64,000 nucleotides of DNA from a bacterium (lineage in GTDB: Bacteria; Auribacterota; Auribacteria; Auribacterales; Auribacteraceae). The first letter of the stretch is position 1; each line of letters opens with the position of its first letter. The notes beneath the pieces were generated by a model, which made no database searches, had not been told where the DNA came from, and was given only the letters and a program-made list of their open reading frames with translations. A program made the position numbers and the translations under genes. Shown piece after piece: positions 25,435-34,581 of this stretch. The stretch is taken from the NCBI GenBank assembly GCA_024233545.1, contig JACKPL010000008.1, positions 68,754 through 132,753 on the forward strand, given 5' to 3'.

Positions 25435-26775
25435 ATGGCACAAAATGAAAAAGTAGTTGTCACCGGATTAGGTGTCCTGACCGGATTAGGCGACACTTAC
25501 GAAGATATGTGGAAATCTCTTCTTGCCGGTAAAAGCGCTATCAAAAAAGTTGATTTTCCCGGGTTCGAAATGGAACAATATTCAGCGAAAACAAGTGCAA
25601 TGATAGAAGGGTTTGATGTCAATAACTATTTCGAAGCAGATAAAGGCCTCAAGCGAAATGGACGAGTAACTAATTTCGGTTTGGTTGCGGCAAAAAAAGC
25701 GTTGGAAGATGCAGGGTTTGCATTTAATTTAATTAAGACTCAATCAGGTAAAATCATATACGAAGTACAGAATATTGATCGTTTCCGTTGTGCAGTTGTT
25801 CTTGGTGTTGGCGTGCATAACATGGATATTTCAGAGAAATGGCATATTAACCTTGTTGAAAACAAGGGGCCGCGAAAATTAAGCCCTTTTGCACTGCCGT
25901 TTATACCGACCAACAGTGTTGCCGCTTTGGTGACAGATAAGTTTAATTTAAAAGGGCCGAGCTATGTTGTCTCTACAGCATGTGCTTCCGGTACGCATGC
26001 TTTGATGAATGCTTACCATCTTCTCCGAGCCGGCGTTGTCGATATAGTTGTTGCCGGCGGTGCAGAAGCATGTATCACTCCTTATGTTTATGGCGGATTT
26101 GATGCTATGCAGGCGTTATCCTGTAACAGTGACCCTGACAAAGCCTGCCGTCCATTTGATGTCAATCGCGATGGGTTTATTATGGGAGAAGGTGGTGGTA
26201 TATTGGTACTCGAAACAGAATCGCATGCAAAAAAACGCGGCGCTCGCATTCACTCCGAGTTTGCAGGGGGAGGGATGTCAAGCGATGCATTTCACATAAC
26301 TATTCCTGACCCGCAAGGCGAATCAGCTTCAACAATGATTGCTACTGCATTAGAAACCGCTGGCGTATCTCGCGAAGAAGTAGGGTATATCAATGCGCAC
26401 GGCACATCTACTCCTCTAAATGACCCTAACGAAAGTTTTATCATAAAGAAAGTATTCGGAGATTATGCATATAAAATTCCGGTGAATTCTACGAAATCAA
26501 TGTTGGGGCATTCTATTGGAGCATCAGGAAGTATTGAGGCAATTGTATGTATCCTGACAATTCTGCATAATAAAATTCATCCTACACGCAATCTTGAAAA
26601 CCCCGATATAAACTATTCAGATCGATTTTATCCCGATCTTGATAAACGGTGCGACCTTGATTACGTACCCTTTCACCCACGTGAAAAAACTGTAGACGTT
26701 ACGCTGTCTCAATCATTTGGATTTGGCGGGCATAACAGTGCGGTTATTTTTCGCAGGTATCTCAATGGACGATAA
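25435..26775 (+). CDS. fabF: beta-ketoacyl-ACP synthase II-like condensing enzyme
   Basis: Claisen-condensing thiolase-fold enzyme of fatty acid elongation, 446 residues (usual length 410-430). The Cys-His-His triad is complete: Cys in VSTACASGTHAL, His in INAHGTSTPLNDPNE and His in KSMLGHSIGASGS. The C-terminal QSFGFGGHNSAVIF is canonical. Small insertions occur at about residues 100-125. No acyl carrier protein or other fab gene is adjacent, so it could also serve a specialised acyl product; housekeeping FabF is the simplest reading. It overlaps ligA by 11 bases. Confidence 0.88.
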   Translation: MAQNEKVVVTGLGVLTGLGDTYEDMWKSLLAGKSAIKKVDFPGFEMEQYSAKTSAMIEGFDVNNYFEADKGLKRNGRVTNFGLVAAKKALEDAGFAFNLIKTQSGKIIYEVQNIDRFRCAVVLGVGVHNMDISEKWHINLVENKGPRKLSPFALPFIPTNSVAALVTDKFNLKGPSYVVSTACASGTHALMNAYHLLRAGVVDIVVAGGAEACITPYVYGGFDAMQALSCNSDPDKACRPFDVNRDGFIMGEGGGILVLETESHAKKRGARIHSEFAGGGMSSDAFHITIPDPQGESASTMIATALETAGVSREEVGYINAHGTSTPLNDPNESFIIKKVFGDYAYKIPVNSTKSMLGHSIGASGSIEAIVCILTILHNKIHPTRNLENPDINYSDRFYPDLDKRCDLDYVPFHPREKTVDVTLSQSFGFGGHNSAVIFRRYLNGR

Positions 26776-28855
26776 ACAATTCGATCTTTTTGAAGTCCAA
26801 GAACGAATTAACGCATTAAGACAAAGTATACTTCATCATAATACGAAATATTACGAGGACGCAGACCCTGAAATATCGGATTATGAATATGATACACTGA
26901 TGAAAGAACTCATTTCGCTCGAAAATGCATACCCTCAATTTATAACTTCCGATTCTCCCACTCAAAAAGTTGGAACAGGAAAAAAGAATGTATTATCAAG
27001 GAAAAGTTCTGAGGACGTATCGGTGGGCGCTGTTGCTGATGAGTATTCAGAAAAATTTCAAACGTTTGTTCACGAATTTCCCATGTTGAGCATAGACAAC
27101 ACCTATTCGGAACAGGAGCTTCGGGCATTTGATACCAAGGTCAAGCGGGAATTGGCAATTGAAAATATAGAATATACTGCGGAATTAAAAATAGATGGTG
27201 TTGCAGTATCGCTTCTTTATGAAAAAGGCCGTTTGATAAGGGCTCTCAGCCGTGGAGATGGGCGGCAAGGCGATGATATCACTCAAAATATCAAAACCAT
27301 ACAGTCGCTTCCTCAAGTTGTCACTGTTCAAGGGTTTCCTGAAAAGTTGACATTGCGCGGCGAGGCGTACCTTACTCGAAAACATTTTGATGCAATAAAT
27401 AAAGAGCGGCAAGCCATTGACGAACCGCTTTTCGCCAATCCGAGAAATTCAACAGCAGGAACTCTTAAGCTCCTTGATTCAAACGAAGTTGCCCGACGAA
27501 AACTTGACTTAATAATACATAGTGTTGCCGATTATCGTCCGCTTGGTGTGGCGTCGCATTATGATGCAATGATGCGTTTAAAAAAATTCGGATTTGTCAT
27601 AAATAACCCTTTATTTCTCTGTCCTTCTTTTCCTGAACTTATGAAAGCATGCGAGACTGGTTTAGGATTGCGTAAAACACTGCCTTTCGATATTGATGGT
27701 ATGGTTATTAAAGTTAACCAGTTCGGATTGCAGAGCCGATTAGGAGCTACCACAAAATCGCCGCGATGGGCAATTGCATATAAATTTCCTGCTGAACAGA
27801 TGACAACAAAAATTATCGCTATTACTTTACAAATCGGCAGAACAGGGATTATTACTCCTGTCGCAGAACTCTTGCCAGTGTTAATTGCCGGTTCAACGGT
27901 AAGCAGAGCGTCACTCTATAATAAGGATGAAATAGAGAAAAAAGATATCCGTGTGGGCGATACAGTACTTGTAGAAAAAGGAGGCGATGTTATTCCTAAA
28001 GTGGTTAAAGTGATTACCTCCGAACGTGATGGCACGCAAAAAAAATATGTGTTTCCTGCTCAATGCCCTTGCGGAAATCCGATAATACAGACAGAAGGAG
28101 AAGTTGCCCTCCGTTGTGCGGCAACCGATCGCTGTGCGCTTCAGATTAAACGGCAAATCGAGCATTTTGCGTCTCGCACAGCAATGGACATTGACGGGTT
28201 AGGGGTTAGTTTAATTGCCCAATGTGTTGATGCCGGTTTGGTTGATGATATTGCTGATTTATATTTTCTCACCTTCGATAACCTCATTAAATTAGAAAAA
28301 ACGGGAAAAAAGTCTGCAGAAAACCTGCTTGCGAGTATAGACAGAAGCAAAAAAAATGACCTTGCCCGACTTATTCATGGGTTAGGAATTCGCCATGTAG
28401 GATTACGGTCTGCCGAATCATTAGCTATACAGTTTAAAACATTGGATGCTCTCATGGAAGCCGCTGAAGAAGAACTTGTGAATGTTCCTGACGTCGGCCG
28501 GATTGTGGCTCAAAGTATAACAGCTCATTTCAGAGATGTGAAAAATCGGATTATTGTTGAAAAATTGAGAAAAGCCGAAGTGAATTTTATTTCATTGCAT
28601 GAAAGTTCTATAATTGTGCATGGCAACCTTTTCTTTAAGAAAACAGTTGTATTGACGGGAACATTGCAGAATTTTACACGCGAAGAAGCCGCAAAACATA
28701 TTCGCGAACGAGGAGGATATGTGTCTTCAGCGGTTAGTAAATCCACACATCTTATTGTAGCAGGGGAAAAAGCGGGTTCAAAAATTGATAAAGCACGAGA
28801 ATTCGGCGTTCCTATTCTTACGGAAGAACAATTTATCGAGATGCTCAATGAATAA
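26765..28855 (+). CDS. ligA: NAD-dependent DNA ligase
   Basis: Seals nicks during replication and repair. The product has 696 residues from ATG 26765 (an upstream in-frame start at 26717 lies inside fabF). The domains are Ia (IRQS-type NAD contact region with YYEDADPEISDYEYD), adenylation with Lys in AELKIDGVAVSLLY, OB fold, zinc finger, helix-hairpin-helix repeats (LARLIHGLGIRHVG, NVPDVGRIVAQSI) and a C-terminal BRCT (VVLTGTLQNFTREEA, about 620-696). The zinc finger reads CPCGNPI with only one residue between the first two Cys, one fewer than usual, followed by RCAATDRC. All other catalytic motifs are intact. Confidence 0.95.
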   Translation: MDDKQFDLFEVQERINALRQSILHHNTKYYEDADPEISDYEYDTLMKELISLENAYPQFITSDSPTQKVGTGKKNVLSRKSSEDVSVGAVADEYSEKFQTFVHEFPMLSIDNTYSEQELRAFDTKVKRELAIENIEYTAELKIDGVAVSLLYEKGRLIRALSRGDGRQGDDITQNIKTIQSLPQVVTVQGFPEKLTLRGEAYLTRKHFDAINKERQAIDEPLFANPRNSTAGTLKLLDSNEVARRKLDLIIHSVADYRPLGVASHYDAMMRLKKFGFVINNPLFLCPSFPELMKACETGLGLRKTLPFDIDGMVIKVNQFGLQSRLGATTKSPRWAIAYKFPAEQMTTKIIAITLQIGRTGIITPVAELLPVLIAGSTVSRASLYNKDEIEKKDIRVGDTVLVEKGGDVIPKVVKVITSERDGTQKKYVFPAQCPCGNPIIQTEGEVALRCAATDRCALQIKRQIEHFASRTAMDIDGLGVSLIAQCVDAGLVDDIADLYFLTFDNLIKLEKTGKKSAENLLASIDRSKKNDLARLIHGLGIRHVGLRSAESLAIQFKTLDALMEAAEEELVNVPDVGRIVAQSITAHFRDVKNRIIVEKLRKAEVNFISLHESSIIVHGNLFFKKTVVLTGTLQNFTREEAAKHIRERGGYVSSAVSKSTHLIVAGEKAGSKIDKAREFGVPILTEEQFIEMLNE

Positions 28856-29741
28856 TAATTTGGTTTTGTCTCAGTTTTTAAATTATCTTTATGTTCAAAA
28901 ATCTTTATCGGAAAATACAATTCTTGCTTATAAGCGCGATCTTCAGAAATTTTTTATTTTTTGTTTAGAGCAGAACATAGAATCTTTAGATAAGGTACAA
29001 TCGGAACATGTTGTCGCGTTTTTGTTGGGTGAAAAACGCAAAGGGCTGAAACCGTCTTCGTTATCTCGGTTACTTATTTCGATAAAAATGATATATAAAT
29101 ACTTGGCAACTCAAAAAATGATATCATTTAATCCGGCGCACGCTATTGATGCTCCGCGGTTATGGAAACCATTGCCCAAAAACCTTGATTTATCCGAAAT
29201 TGATTCGATGATATCAAGTGAGGTGCGCAAAATAAATCAACTCAGAGATCAGGCGGTTATAGAGTTTTTATATTCCACAGGATTGCGCGTTACAGAACTC
29301 ATTAACTTGAAACTGAAAGATATAGATTTTGATAGCGGTTTGCTTAAATGTGTGGGAAAAGGAGAAAAGGAACGGTATGTTCCTCTTGGTAAATATGCAA
29401 TTAAACGTATTAAAAAATATTTATCGATGCGGGCTAAAAAATACCCTTATAATAGGGAAAGTTACGTATTTGTAAATCCATCGGGGAAAAAAATGTCGCG
29501 GGTTGGTATTTGGTATGGCATTAAGAAACGTGCAGGGGAAGTCAATTTGGAACAAAAAACACATCCTCATGTATTCCGGCATTCTTTTGCGACGCACTTA
29601 TTAGAAAACGGCGCTGATTTGCGGTCTGTCCAAGAAATGCTCGGGCATTCCGACATTTCCACGACCCAGATTTATACACATGTTGATAGAAAACGGTTGA
29701 AACTCATTCATGAGCAATTTCACCCTCGAGGTAAATCATGA
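28848..29741 (+). CDS. xerD: XerC/XerD-type tyrosine recombinase
   Basis: Site-specific recombinase that resolves chromosome dimers, 297 residues. The N-terminal SAM-like core-binding domain (LNYLYVQKSLSENTILAYKR) is followed by the catalytic domain with Arg in STGLRVTELINLK, Lys in GKGEKERYVPLG, His-x-x-Arg in HPHVFRHSFATHLLENGAD, His in EMLGHSDISTTQ and the nucleophile Tyr in QIYTHV. The start at 28848 overlaps the ligA stop by eight bases. The housekeeping Xer role is favoured because no mobile element surrounds it; which paralogue (C or D) it is cannot be settled. Confidence 0.92.
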   Translation: MNNNLVLSQFLNYLYVQKSLSENTILAYKRDLQKFFIFCLEQNIESLDKVQSEHVVAFLLGEKRKGLKPSSLSRLLISIKMIYKYLATQKMISFNPAHAIDAPRLWKPLPKNLDLSEIDSMISSEVRKINQLRDQAVIEFLYSTGLRVTELINLKLKDIDFDSGLLKCVGKGEKERYVPLGKYAIKRIKKYLSMRAKKYPYNRESYVFVNPSGKKMSRVGIWYGIKKRAGEVNLEQKTHPHVFRHSFATHLLENGADLRSVQEMLGHSDISTTQIYTHVDRKRLKLIHEQFHPRGKS

Positions 29742-31270
29742 TCATTTATTTTCGTAATGTAATTTTATTGGGAGCATTGCTTGTTATCGGAACCGGCTGT
29801 CAAAAAAAAGATGATACCGAAACCACAGAGAACGTGACTCCTGAAAATCAGCAAATGGTTAAGCGCGAACGCGCTCCTCAACCACAAAAGAATAATGAAT
29901 CCGTTCTTGTTCGCCAACAAAATGAAGAGTCGATTAGAAAAAACGGAAGGATTTTAACCGCCGATGAACAACTCAAAAAATACTATGCTGAAAAAGGAAT
30001 TGAATATCCTTCATCACCTGTACAAAGAGATGAACATGAGCCGGTAAGAGCCATTGAGCCTCCTATCAGGCGAGCATTGCCGCAAACGAATGGTGCGCAA
30101 TCGGTTACTGAAGGAGACAATATGCCTACTGCTCAATCTGTTGATTCGCCGGAATCAGAAATCATTGCACAGCAAAAAGACGATACAGTAAAAAATTTGT
30201 CTAATCAGCCGGAATATTCCGATGCGGAACCGCCTGAATTGCTTTCTGTAGAGTTTGAACCGGAGGAAGCTCAACCGGGAAATAAAGTAACAATAGTTGC
30301 TCAAGCGGTGGATAATTTATCCGGTATAGATTCGATTTTTGGTGTTATACAGAATCCTTCAGCAACCGGAGAAATAACCTTTCATTGCGGGGTGTTGCGG
30401 AATGATGGAAAATTTGTTGGATATATTACATTGCCGCCTCAAGCCGAAGCAGGAATCTGGACAATTAAATATATGAAACTCACTGATATTGTGCGCAATA
30501 CAAAAACATATGATTCCAATGTGCGGATGTTGCTTCAAGCTGGATTAAATGTTGTTAACTCCGATTTTGACAGCATACCGCCTGACTTAAAAGGAGTGTA
30601 TACAGAACCTCAGAGTGCAGGTGGCGGAGATAAAATTCAGATTATTGTTGACGCGCACGATGAAAAATCCGGGGTGTATCGTGTAATCGGTGTGTTAGTG
30701 AGCCCATCGCGCAAAGCTAAATTATCGTTTTCATGTACTTTCCTAGAAGAATATTCTTCATTCGTCGGACATGTTTTTATTCCAAATGATGCTGAATCAG
30801 GGATATGGACAATCGACTATATTCGACTGGAAGATAACGCCGCGAATAAAAAAACGTTTTACCGCCGCAATTTCGAAGAGATGTTTGCTGAAGCTCAAGT
30901 CGATGTACATTCAAGCGGTTCTGATTCTCAACCGCCGGAAATTCAAAGTATTTTTGTGTATCCCCCTGTAACTGCATACAACGAGAAATTAGTCATTAGC
31001 ATATCAGTATATGATGATGTATCGGGAGTAGACCAAGTGTCGGGCAGGATTCGAAGCCCTTCTGGTAAAGCGTTTATCCCTTTTTTCTGTCAGTATAATG
31101 CGGAGGATGGCGCGTATACTGCAACCATAATTATTCAAAAAAATACTGAAGTTGGGGTATGGAACATTGATTCTGTTCTTACAGTCGATAAAGCTAAAAA
31201 CCGAGGGAATTATACTGCGCACACAACACCTCAAATTGAACAAGCGACGTTTGAAGTAGCCGGAGAATAA
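29738..31270 (+). CDS. putative lipoprotein with three Ig-like repeats
   Basis: The 510-residue protein begins MIIYFRNVILLGALLVIGTGC; a hydrophobic segment followed by Cys suggests a lipoprotein signal, although the residue at -3 of the lipobox is Gly rather than Leu. Residues about 25-155 are polar and Gln/Glu-rich, likely disordered. Three related units of about 110 residues follow, starting near PPELLSVEFEPE, PPDLKGVYTEPQ and PPEIQSIFVYPP. Each has a D-x-x-SG-[IV] turn and a G-x-W-x-[IN] motif (AGIWTIKYMKL, SGIWTIDYIRL, VGVWNIDSVLT), suggestive of beta-sandwich domains. An extracytoplasmic structural or binding role is inferred. It is coupled to xerD by an ATGA overlap, and no named family is recognised. 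Confidence 0.7.
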   Translation: MIIYFRNVILLGALLVIGTGCQKKDDTETTENVTPENQQMVKRERAPQPQKNNESVLVRQQNEESIRKNGRILTADEQLKKYYAEKGIEYPSSPVQRDEHEPVRAIEPPIRRALPQTNGAQSVTEGDNMPTAQSVDSPESEIIAQQKDDTVKNLSNQPEYSDAEPPELLSVEFEPEEAQPGNKVTIVAQAVDNLSGIDSIFGVIQNPSATGEITFHCGVLRNDGKFVGYITLPPQAEAGIWTIKYMKLTDIVRNTKTYDSNVRMLLQAGLNVVNSDFDSIPPDLKGVYTEPQSAGGGDKIQIIVDAHDEKSGVYRVIGVLVSPSRKAKLSFSCTFLEEYSSFVGHVFIPNDAESGIWTIDYIRLEDNAANKKTFYRRNFEEMFAEAQVDVHSSGSDSQPPEIQSIFVYPPVTAYNEKLVISISVYDDVSGVDQVSGRIRSPSGKAFIPFFCQYNAEDGAYTATIIIQKNTEVGVWNIDSVLTVDKAKNRGNYTAHTTPQIEQATFEVAGE

Positions 31271-31291
31271 TTTTCGTATGACGAGTCATTC

Positions 31292-32545
31292 ATGAAAAAA
31301 GTATTATTTATTGCATATAATTGTCCTCCTGTGGGAGGCGGCGGGGTATTGCGTACGGCAAAGTTTCTCAAATTTCTCCAGCATTTTGGATGGAATCCGA
31401 TTGTTGTGACTGCAAAACCGGCAAAAGTATCGAATTTTGATGTTAAGTTACTAAAAGAAATCCCATCGGATATTCTCTTGCATCGAGTAAAAGGCATTAC
31501 GCCGTTTTTTCTCCTTCGTGCCTTAAAAAAAATCGGTTTATCGGTAATAAGGCAGTGGTTGGAACGGCATTGTTTTATCCCTGATAAAATGGCAGGATGG
31601 GTTCCTTTTGCATGCCGGATGTCAAGCAAACTTATAAATAAACATTCATGCGAGGTAATTTACACAACCTCTCCGCCGCATTCTACCCATTTAATCGGAT
31701 TGCGCCTAAAAAAGCGGTTTCCTCATATACCATGGGTAGCGGATTTTCGCGATGCGTGGTGCGAGAACCCGTTCCGCCAATTTTCTCGTGATTCGCATCG
31801 GTATATGCGTGAAGAAAAAATGGAGCAGGCAGTTTTTGCTTCCGCTGATGCGCTTATATTTAATACCGTTTCGTGTCGTGATGCCCATATTAAGAAGTAC
31901 CAGTCTCTTATCAGAGAGAAAAGTTTTGTCATTCCAAACGGGTTTGATCAATCGGATTTTAATTCGCTTATTCCGCAGAAAGAACCGATGTTTACCATTC
32001 TTCATGCAGGCAGTTTGTACGGAATTCGTTCGTTACAGCCGTTACTGGATGGCTTGGAGCATTTTTGCGCAACCTATCCTGATTATAGAAATAAAATCCG
32101 CATTATATTCCTTGGCCATTTAATTATAGAAAAAAAAAGAGAGAATTGCGCGTTCAAAGTTGCAGATATGTTTTTCTTTCAAGATTTTGTGCCTCATCAA
32201 GAAGCGTTGCAAAAAATGAAAAACGCAGATTTGCTACTGCTCATAACCGGAAAACATGAAACTGACATCATGATTCCATGCAAATTCTATGAGTATATGG
32301 GAGCGCGAGTTCCAATCCTTGCTTTAACGGATAAAGGAGAATTAAGCGCTATTTTAACTGAAGCACAATTAGGTAAATGGCTTGACGGAAATAATCCGGC
32401 AGAAATCAGTGCTTTTTTGTATGATAAAATTCAAAATCGTACACATTTCTCAGGTTCAAAAATCAATGAAGAAATTATTAGCCGCTATGACCGTCGATTT
32501 CAAACAGGCCAGTTGGCAGGAATATTTAATGAGCTTGTGAAATGA
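31292..32545 (+). CDS. family-4-like glycosyltransferase
   Basis: The 417-residue GT-B protein has an N-terminal FIAYNCPPVGGGGVLRTAKF, typical of GT4 enzymes of surface-polysaccharide loci (Gly-rich phosphate loop, then L-x-x-x-GW-x-P-x-V-x-T). VADFRDAWCENPF and FVIPNGFDQSDF are further family marks. In the C-terminal domain, ILHAGSLYGIRS and the region PCKFYEYMGARVPILAL contact the nucleotide sugar; the usual E-x7-E is replaced by a K-x-x-E-Y-M-x-x-R-x-P version common in this subgroup. It heads a three-gene glycosyltransferase run. Confidence 0.85.
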   Translation: MKKVLFIAYNCPPVGGGGVLRTAKFLKFLQHFGWNPIVVTAKPAKVSNFDVKLLKEIPSDILLHRVKGITPFFLLRALKKIGLSVIRQWLERHCFIPDKMAGWVPFACRMSSKLINKHSCEVIYTTSPPHSTHLIGLRLKKRFPHIPWVADFRDAWCENPFRQFSRDSHRYMREEKMEQAVFASADALIFNTVSCRDAHIKKYQSLIREKSFVIPNGFDQSDFNSLIPQKEPMFTILHAGSLYGIRSLQPLLDGLEHFCATYPDYRNKIRIIFLGHLIIEKKRENCAFKVADMFFFQDFVPHQEALQKMKNADLLLLITGKHETDIMIPCKFYEYMGARVPILALTDKGELSAILTEAQLGKWLDGNNPAEISAFLYDKIQNRTHFSGSKINEEIISRYDRRFQTGQLAGIFNELVK

Positions 32546-33414
32546 AACAACGAATTTCTGTAGTTATTCCAGTCTACAATATGGCTGATACCGTATGCCG
32601 CGCTATTGATTCGGTTATAAATCAAACGTATTGTAACACAGAGGTTATCGTTGTTGATGACGGTTCAACTGATGCTACAGCGTCTGTAGTCCGTTCAGCA
32701 TATCCTATGCTGAACTATATGCGAATCGAGCACACTGGTTTAGCAGGGGTGGTGCGTAATGTTGGCGCTCGGTCAACATCGGGCGCTCTGTTAGCGTTTC
32801 TCGATGCGGATGACTATTGGGAGCGCGATGTCCTTGAGCATCTTGCTTTGTGCTTTGAAAATGATACTAAAGTAGGACTGGCGTATGGATGTTTGCAGTA
32901 TCAAGGCGGAGAACATGACGGAAAATATGTACAAGATTTCCGAATGCCGCTTTCTGGATATGTCTTCGATGAATTAGTGAAAAAAAATTTTATTCCAATG
33001 CATCCTGCGCTTGTCAAAAAAGAGTTGTTTGAACAAATAGGCGGTTTTGATTGTTCTTTAAAAATGGCTATGGATTATGATTTATGGCTCAGAATTTCTC
33101 AACTGTGTAAAGTACAGTATACTTCGTTGGCGAAAGGATATTATTGCATATCGCCGGAAAGCAACTTTCATCGTACGGATTTATTAAGCCGCAATATGCA
33201 TCTCTACCGTATAATGATAAAATTTGTTCAAAATGCTAATCAAGGTTTGCCTTCAGTTTTGAGAAGGTTGGCAGTGGTTTCTCTTACTATATGCATGCAT
33301 TCATTCAAAAAGAAGTATTTCTTGAAAACACTAAAATATGCCTTTCTCACAGGATGGTATTCGTTACGGTATTGGTGCAAAAAGGAGCATAATGCGCGTC
33401 GTAATATTGGCTAA
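32542..33414 (+). CDS. family-2 glycosyltransferase
   Basis: The 290-residue GT-A protein has the N-terminal VVIPVYNMADTVCRAIDSV and EVIVVDDGSTDAT (nucleotide binding), the metal motif in LAFLDADDYWERD and FDCSLKMAMDYDLWLRIS as the acceptor/catalytic region (E/D-D-x-D-L-W). The C-terminus is basic with two weak hydrophobic stretches. It is coupled to the upstream GT4 gene by an ATGA overlap and overlaps the next gene by 23 bases. Its product is likely a surface glycan or glycolipid; the linkage is unknown. Confidence 0.87.
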   Translation: MKQRISVVIPVYNMADTVCRAIDSVINQTYCNTEVIVVDDGSTDATASVVRSAYPMLNYMRIEHTGLAGVVRNVGARSTSGALLAFLDADDYWERDVLEHLALCFENDTKVGLAYGCLQYQGGEHDGKYVQDFRMPLSGYVFDELVKKNFIPMHPALVKKELFEQIGGFDCSLKMAMDYDLWLRISQLCKVQYTSLAKGYYCISPESNFHRTDLLSRNMHLYRIMIKFVQNANQGLPSVLRRLAVVSLTICMHSFKKKYFLKTLKYAFLTGWYSLRYWCKKEHNARRNIG

Positions 33415-34576
33415 AGAATTTCCGAATACCGCTTATTTGGCGGCATGCACTTTTATTTATGAACAAGCCAAAGCACTTGCGCAAAAAACAGAAACGTTTG
33501 TTATCGCTCCGGTGTATTCATTCCCTCGCTTAAAACGATACGAACACTATTCTCAGAAGCTGAACTCGATACCTGAATATGTGGAAGATGGGTCTTTGCG
33601 CATTTTTCATCCCCGTTATCCCTATAAGCCTTCGGTATTAAGAAGGTTTATGGCACACGGCTTTATTAAGGCGGCGTCAGAGGTTATTAAAGATAGAATC
33701 GGTAACTTTGATGTGCTTCACGGGCATTTTCTCCATGAAGCTGGTTATGCCGGAATCAAAATCAGCAAACAGTTTGGTGTTCCTTTAGCGGCAACTGCTC
33801 ATGGATCGGACGTTAACCGTATTCTGTGTGGAGTGAACTCAAAAAAATACGAAACTGCCCGTGCACGGAAAACGCTTAATTCTGCACAAGCAGTTATTGC
33901 AGTGAGCGATACAATTAAATCCGTCCTTTTAGGATATACACGCCATTCTGAAAGAATACATCGAATTTATAACGGCGTTGATTTGAAACGTTTTTCTGTC
34001 GGAGATAAAAAAACTGCGCGCTTAGAACTTAGATTACCGGCATCGCCCGAAGATAAAATTCTATTGTTTGCCAGCAATATTTTGCCTGAGAAAGGAGTAT
34101 TCGATTTTCTCGATGCTTTTAAAGGGCTTCAAGCAGAGTGTACCGGCGTGCACGCACTTTTTATCGGTGAAGACCGCACAAACGGGCGTTTTATAGAAGA
34201 GATCAAAACCATTAAGAATGTAAGATATATTGGCGCTGTTGCGCATGAACATGTTGCGCAATATATGCAAGCGGCAGATATTTTGGTGCATCCGACGTAT
34301 TCAGAAGGGTTCGGATTAGTATTGGTTGAGAGCCTTGCATGCGGCTGTCCGGTTGTTTCGACAAGTGTAGGAGCGGTTCCGGAAATTATTTCTTCTGAAT
34401 CTGTGGGTATTCTTATTAAGCCATCCAATCCGAATATGCTGAAACACGCGATTGAAGAGGCTTTACAAAAAGAGTGGAAAAAAGATAGATTACACCAGTT
34501 TGCCTCGTCATTTTCAATTGAAAAATCTATTCATGAACTGCTTCAGGTTTATAGTCAGCTGATAAAGAAAAGCTGA
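33392..34576 (+). CDS. family-4 glycosyltransferase
   Basis: The 394-residue GT-B protein. N-terminal VVILAKEFPNTAYLAACTFI resembles GT4 enzymes that start with P-x-x-x-x-x-x-G/A loops. The catalytic region has GHFLHEAGYAGIKIS, TAHGSDVNRI and RIYNGVDLKRFSVG. The nucleotide-sugar site is VHPTYSEGFGLVLVESLACG with the E-x7-E pair intact, then PVVSTSVGAVPEII. The start at ATG 33392 is set after AAAGGAG; the longer frame from 33338 lies inside the previous gene. It ends five bases from the convergent aroC. Confidence 0.9.
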   Translation: MRVVILAKEFPNTAYLAACTFIYEQAKALAQKTETFVIAPVYSFPRLKRYEHYSQKLNSIPEYVEDGSLRIFHPRYPYKPSVLRRFMAHGFIKAASEVIKDRIGNFDVLHGHFLHEAGYAGIKISKQFGVPLAATAHGSDVNRILCGVNSKKYETARARKTLNSAQAVIAVSDTIKSVLLGYTRHSERIHRIYNGVDLKRFSVGDKKTARLELRLPASPEDKILLFASNILPEKGVFDFLDAFKGLQAECTGVHALFIGEDRTNGRFIEEIKTIKNVRYIGAVAHEHVAQYMQAADILVHPTYSEGFGLVLVESLACGCPVVSTSVGAVPEIISSESVGILIKPSNPNMLKHAIEEALQKEWKKDRLHQFASSFSIEKSIHELLQVYSQLIKKS

Positions 34577-34581
34577 ATTGT

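Noticed and set aside
26717..26764. Longer ligA start
   Set aside because: The extension overlaps conserved fabF codons and adds residues not found in LigA.
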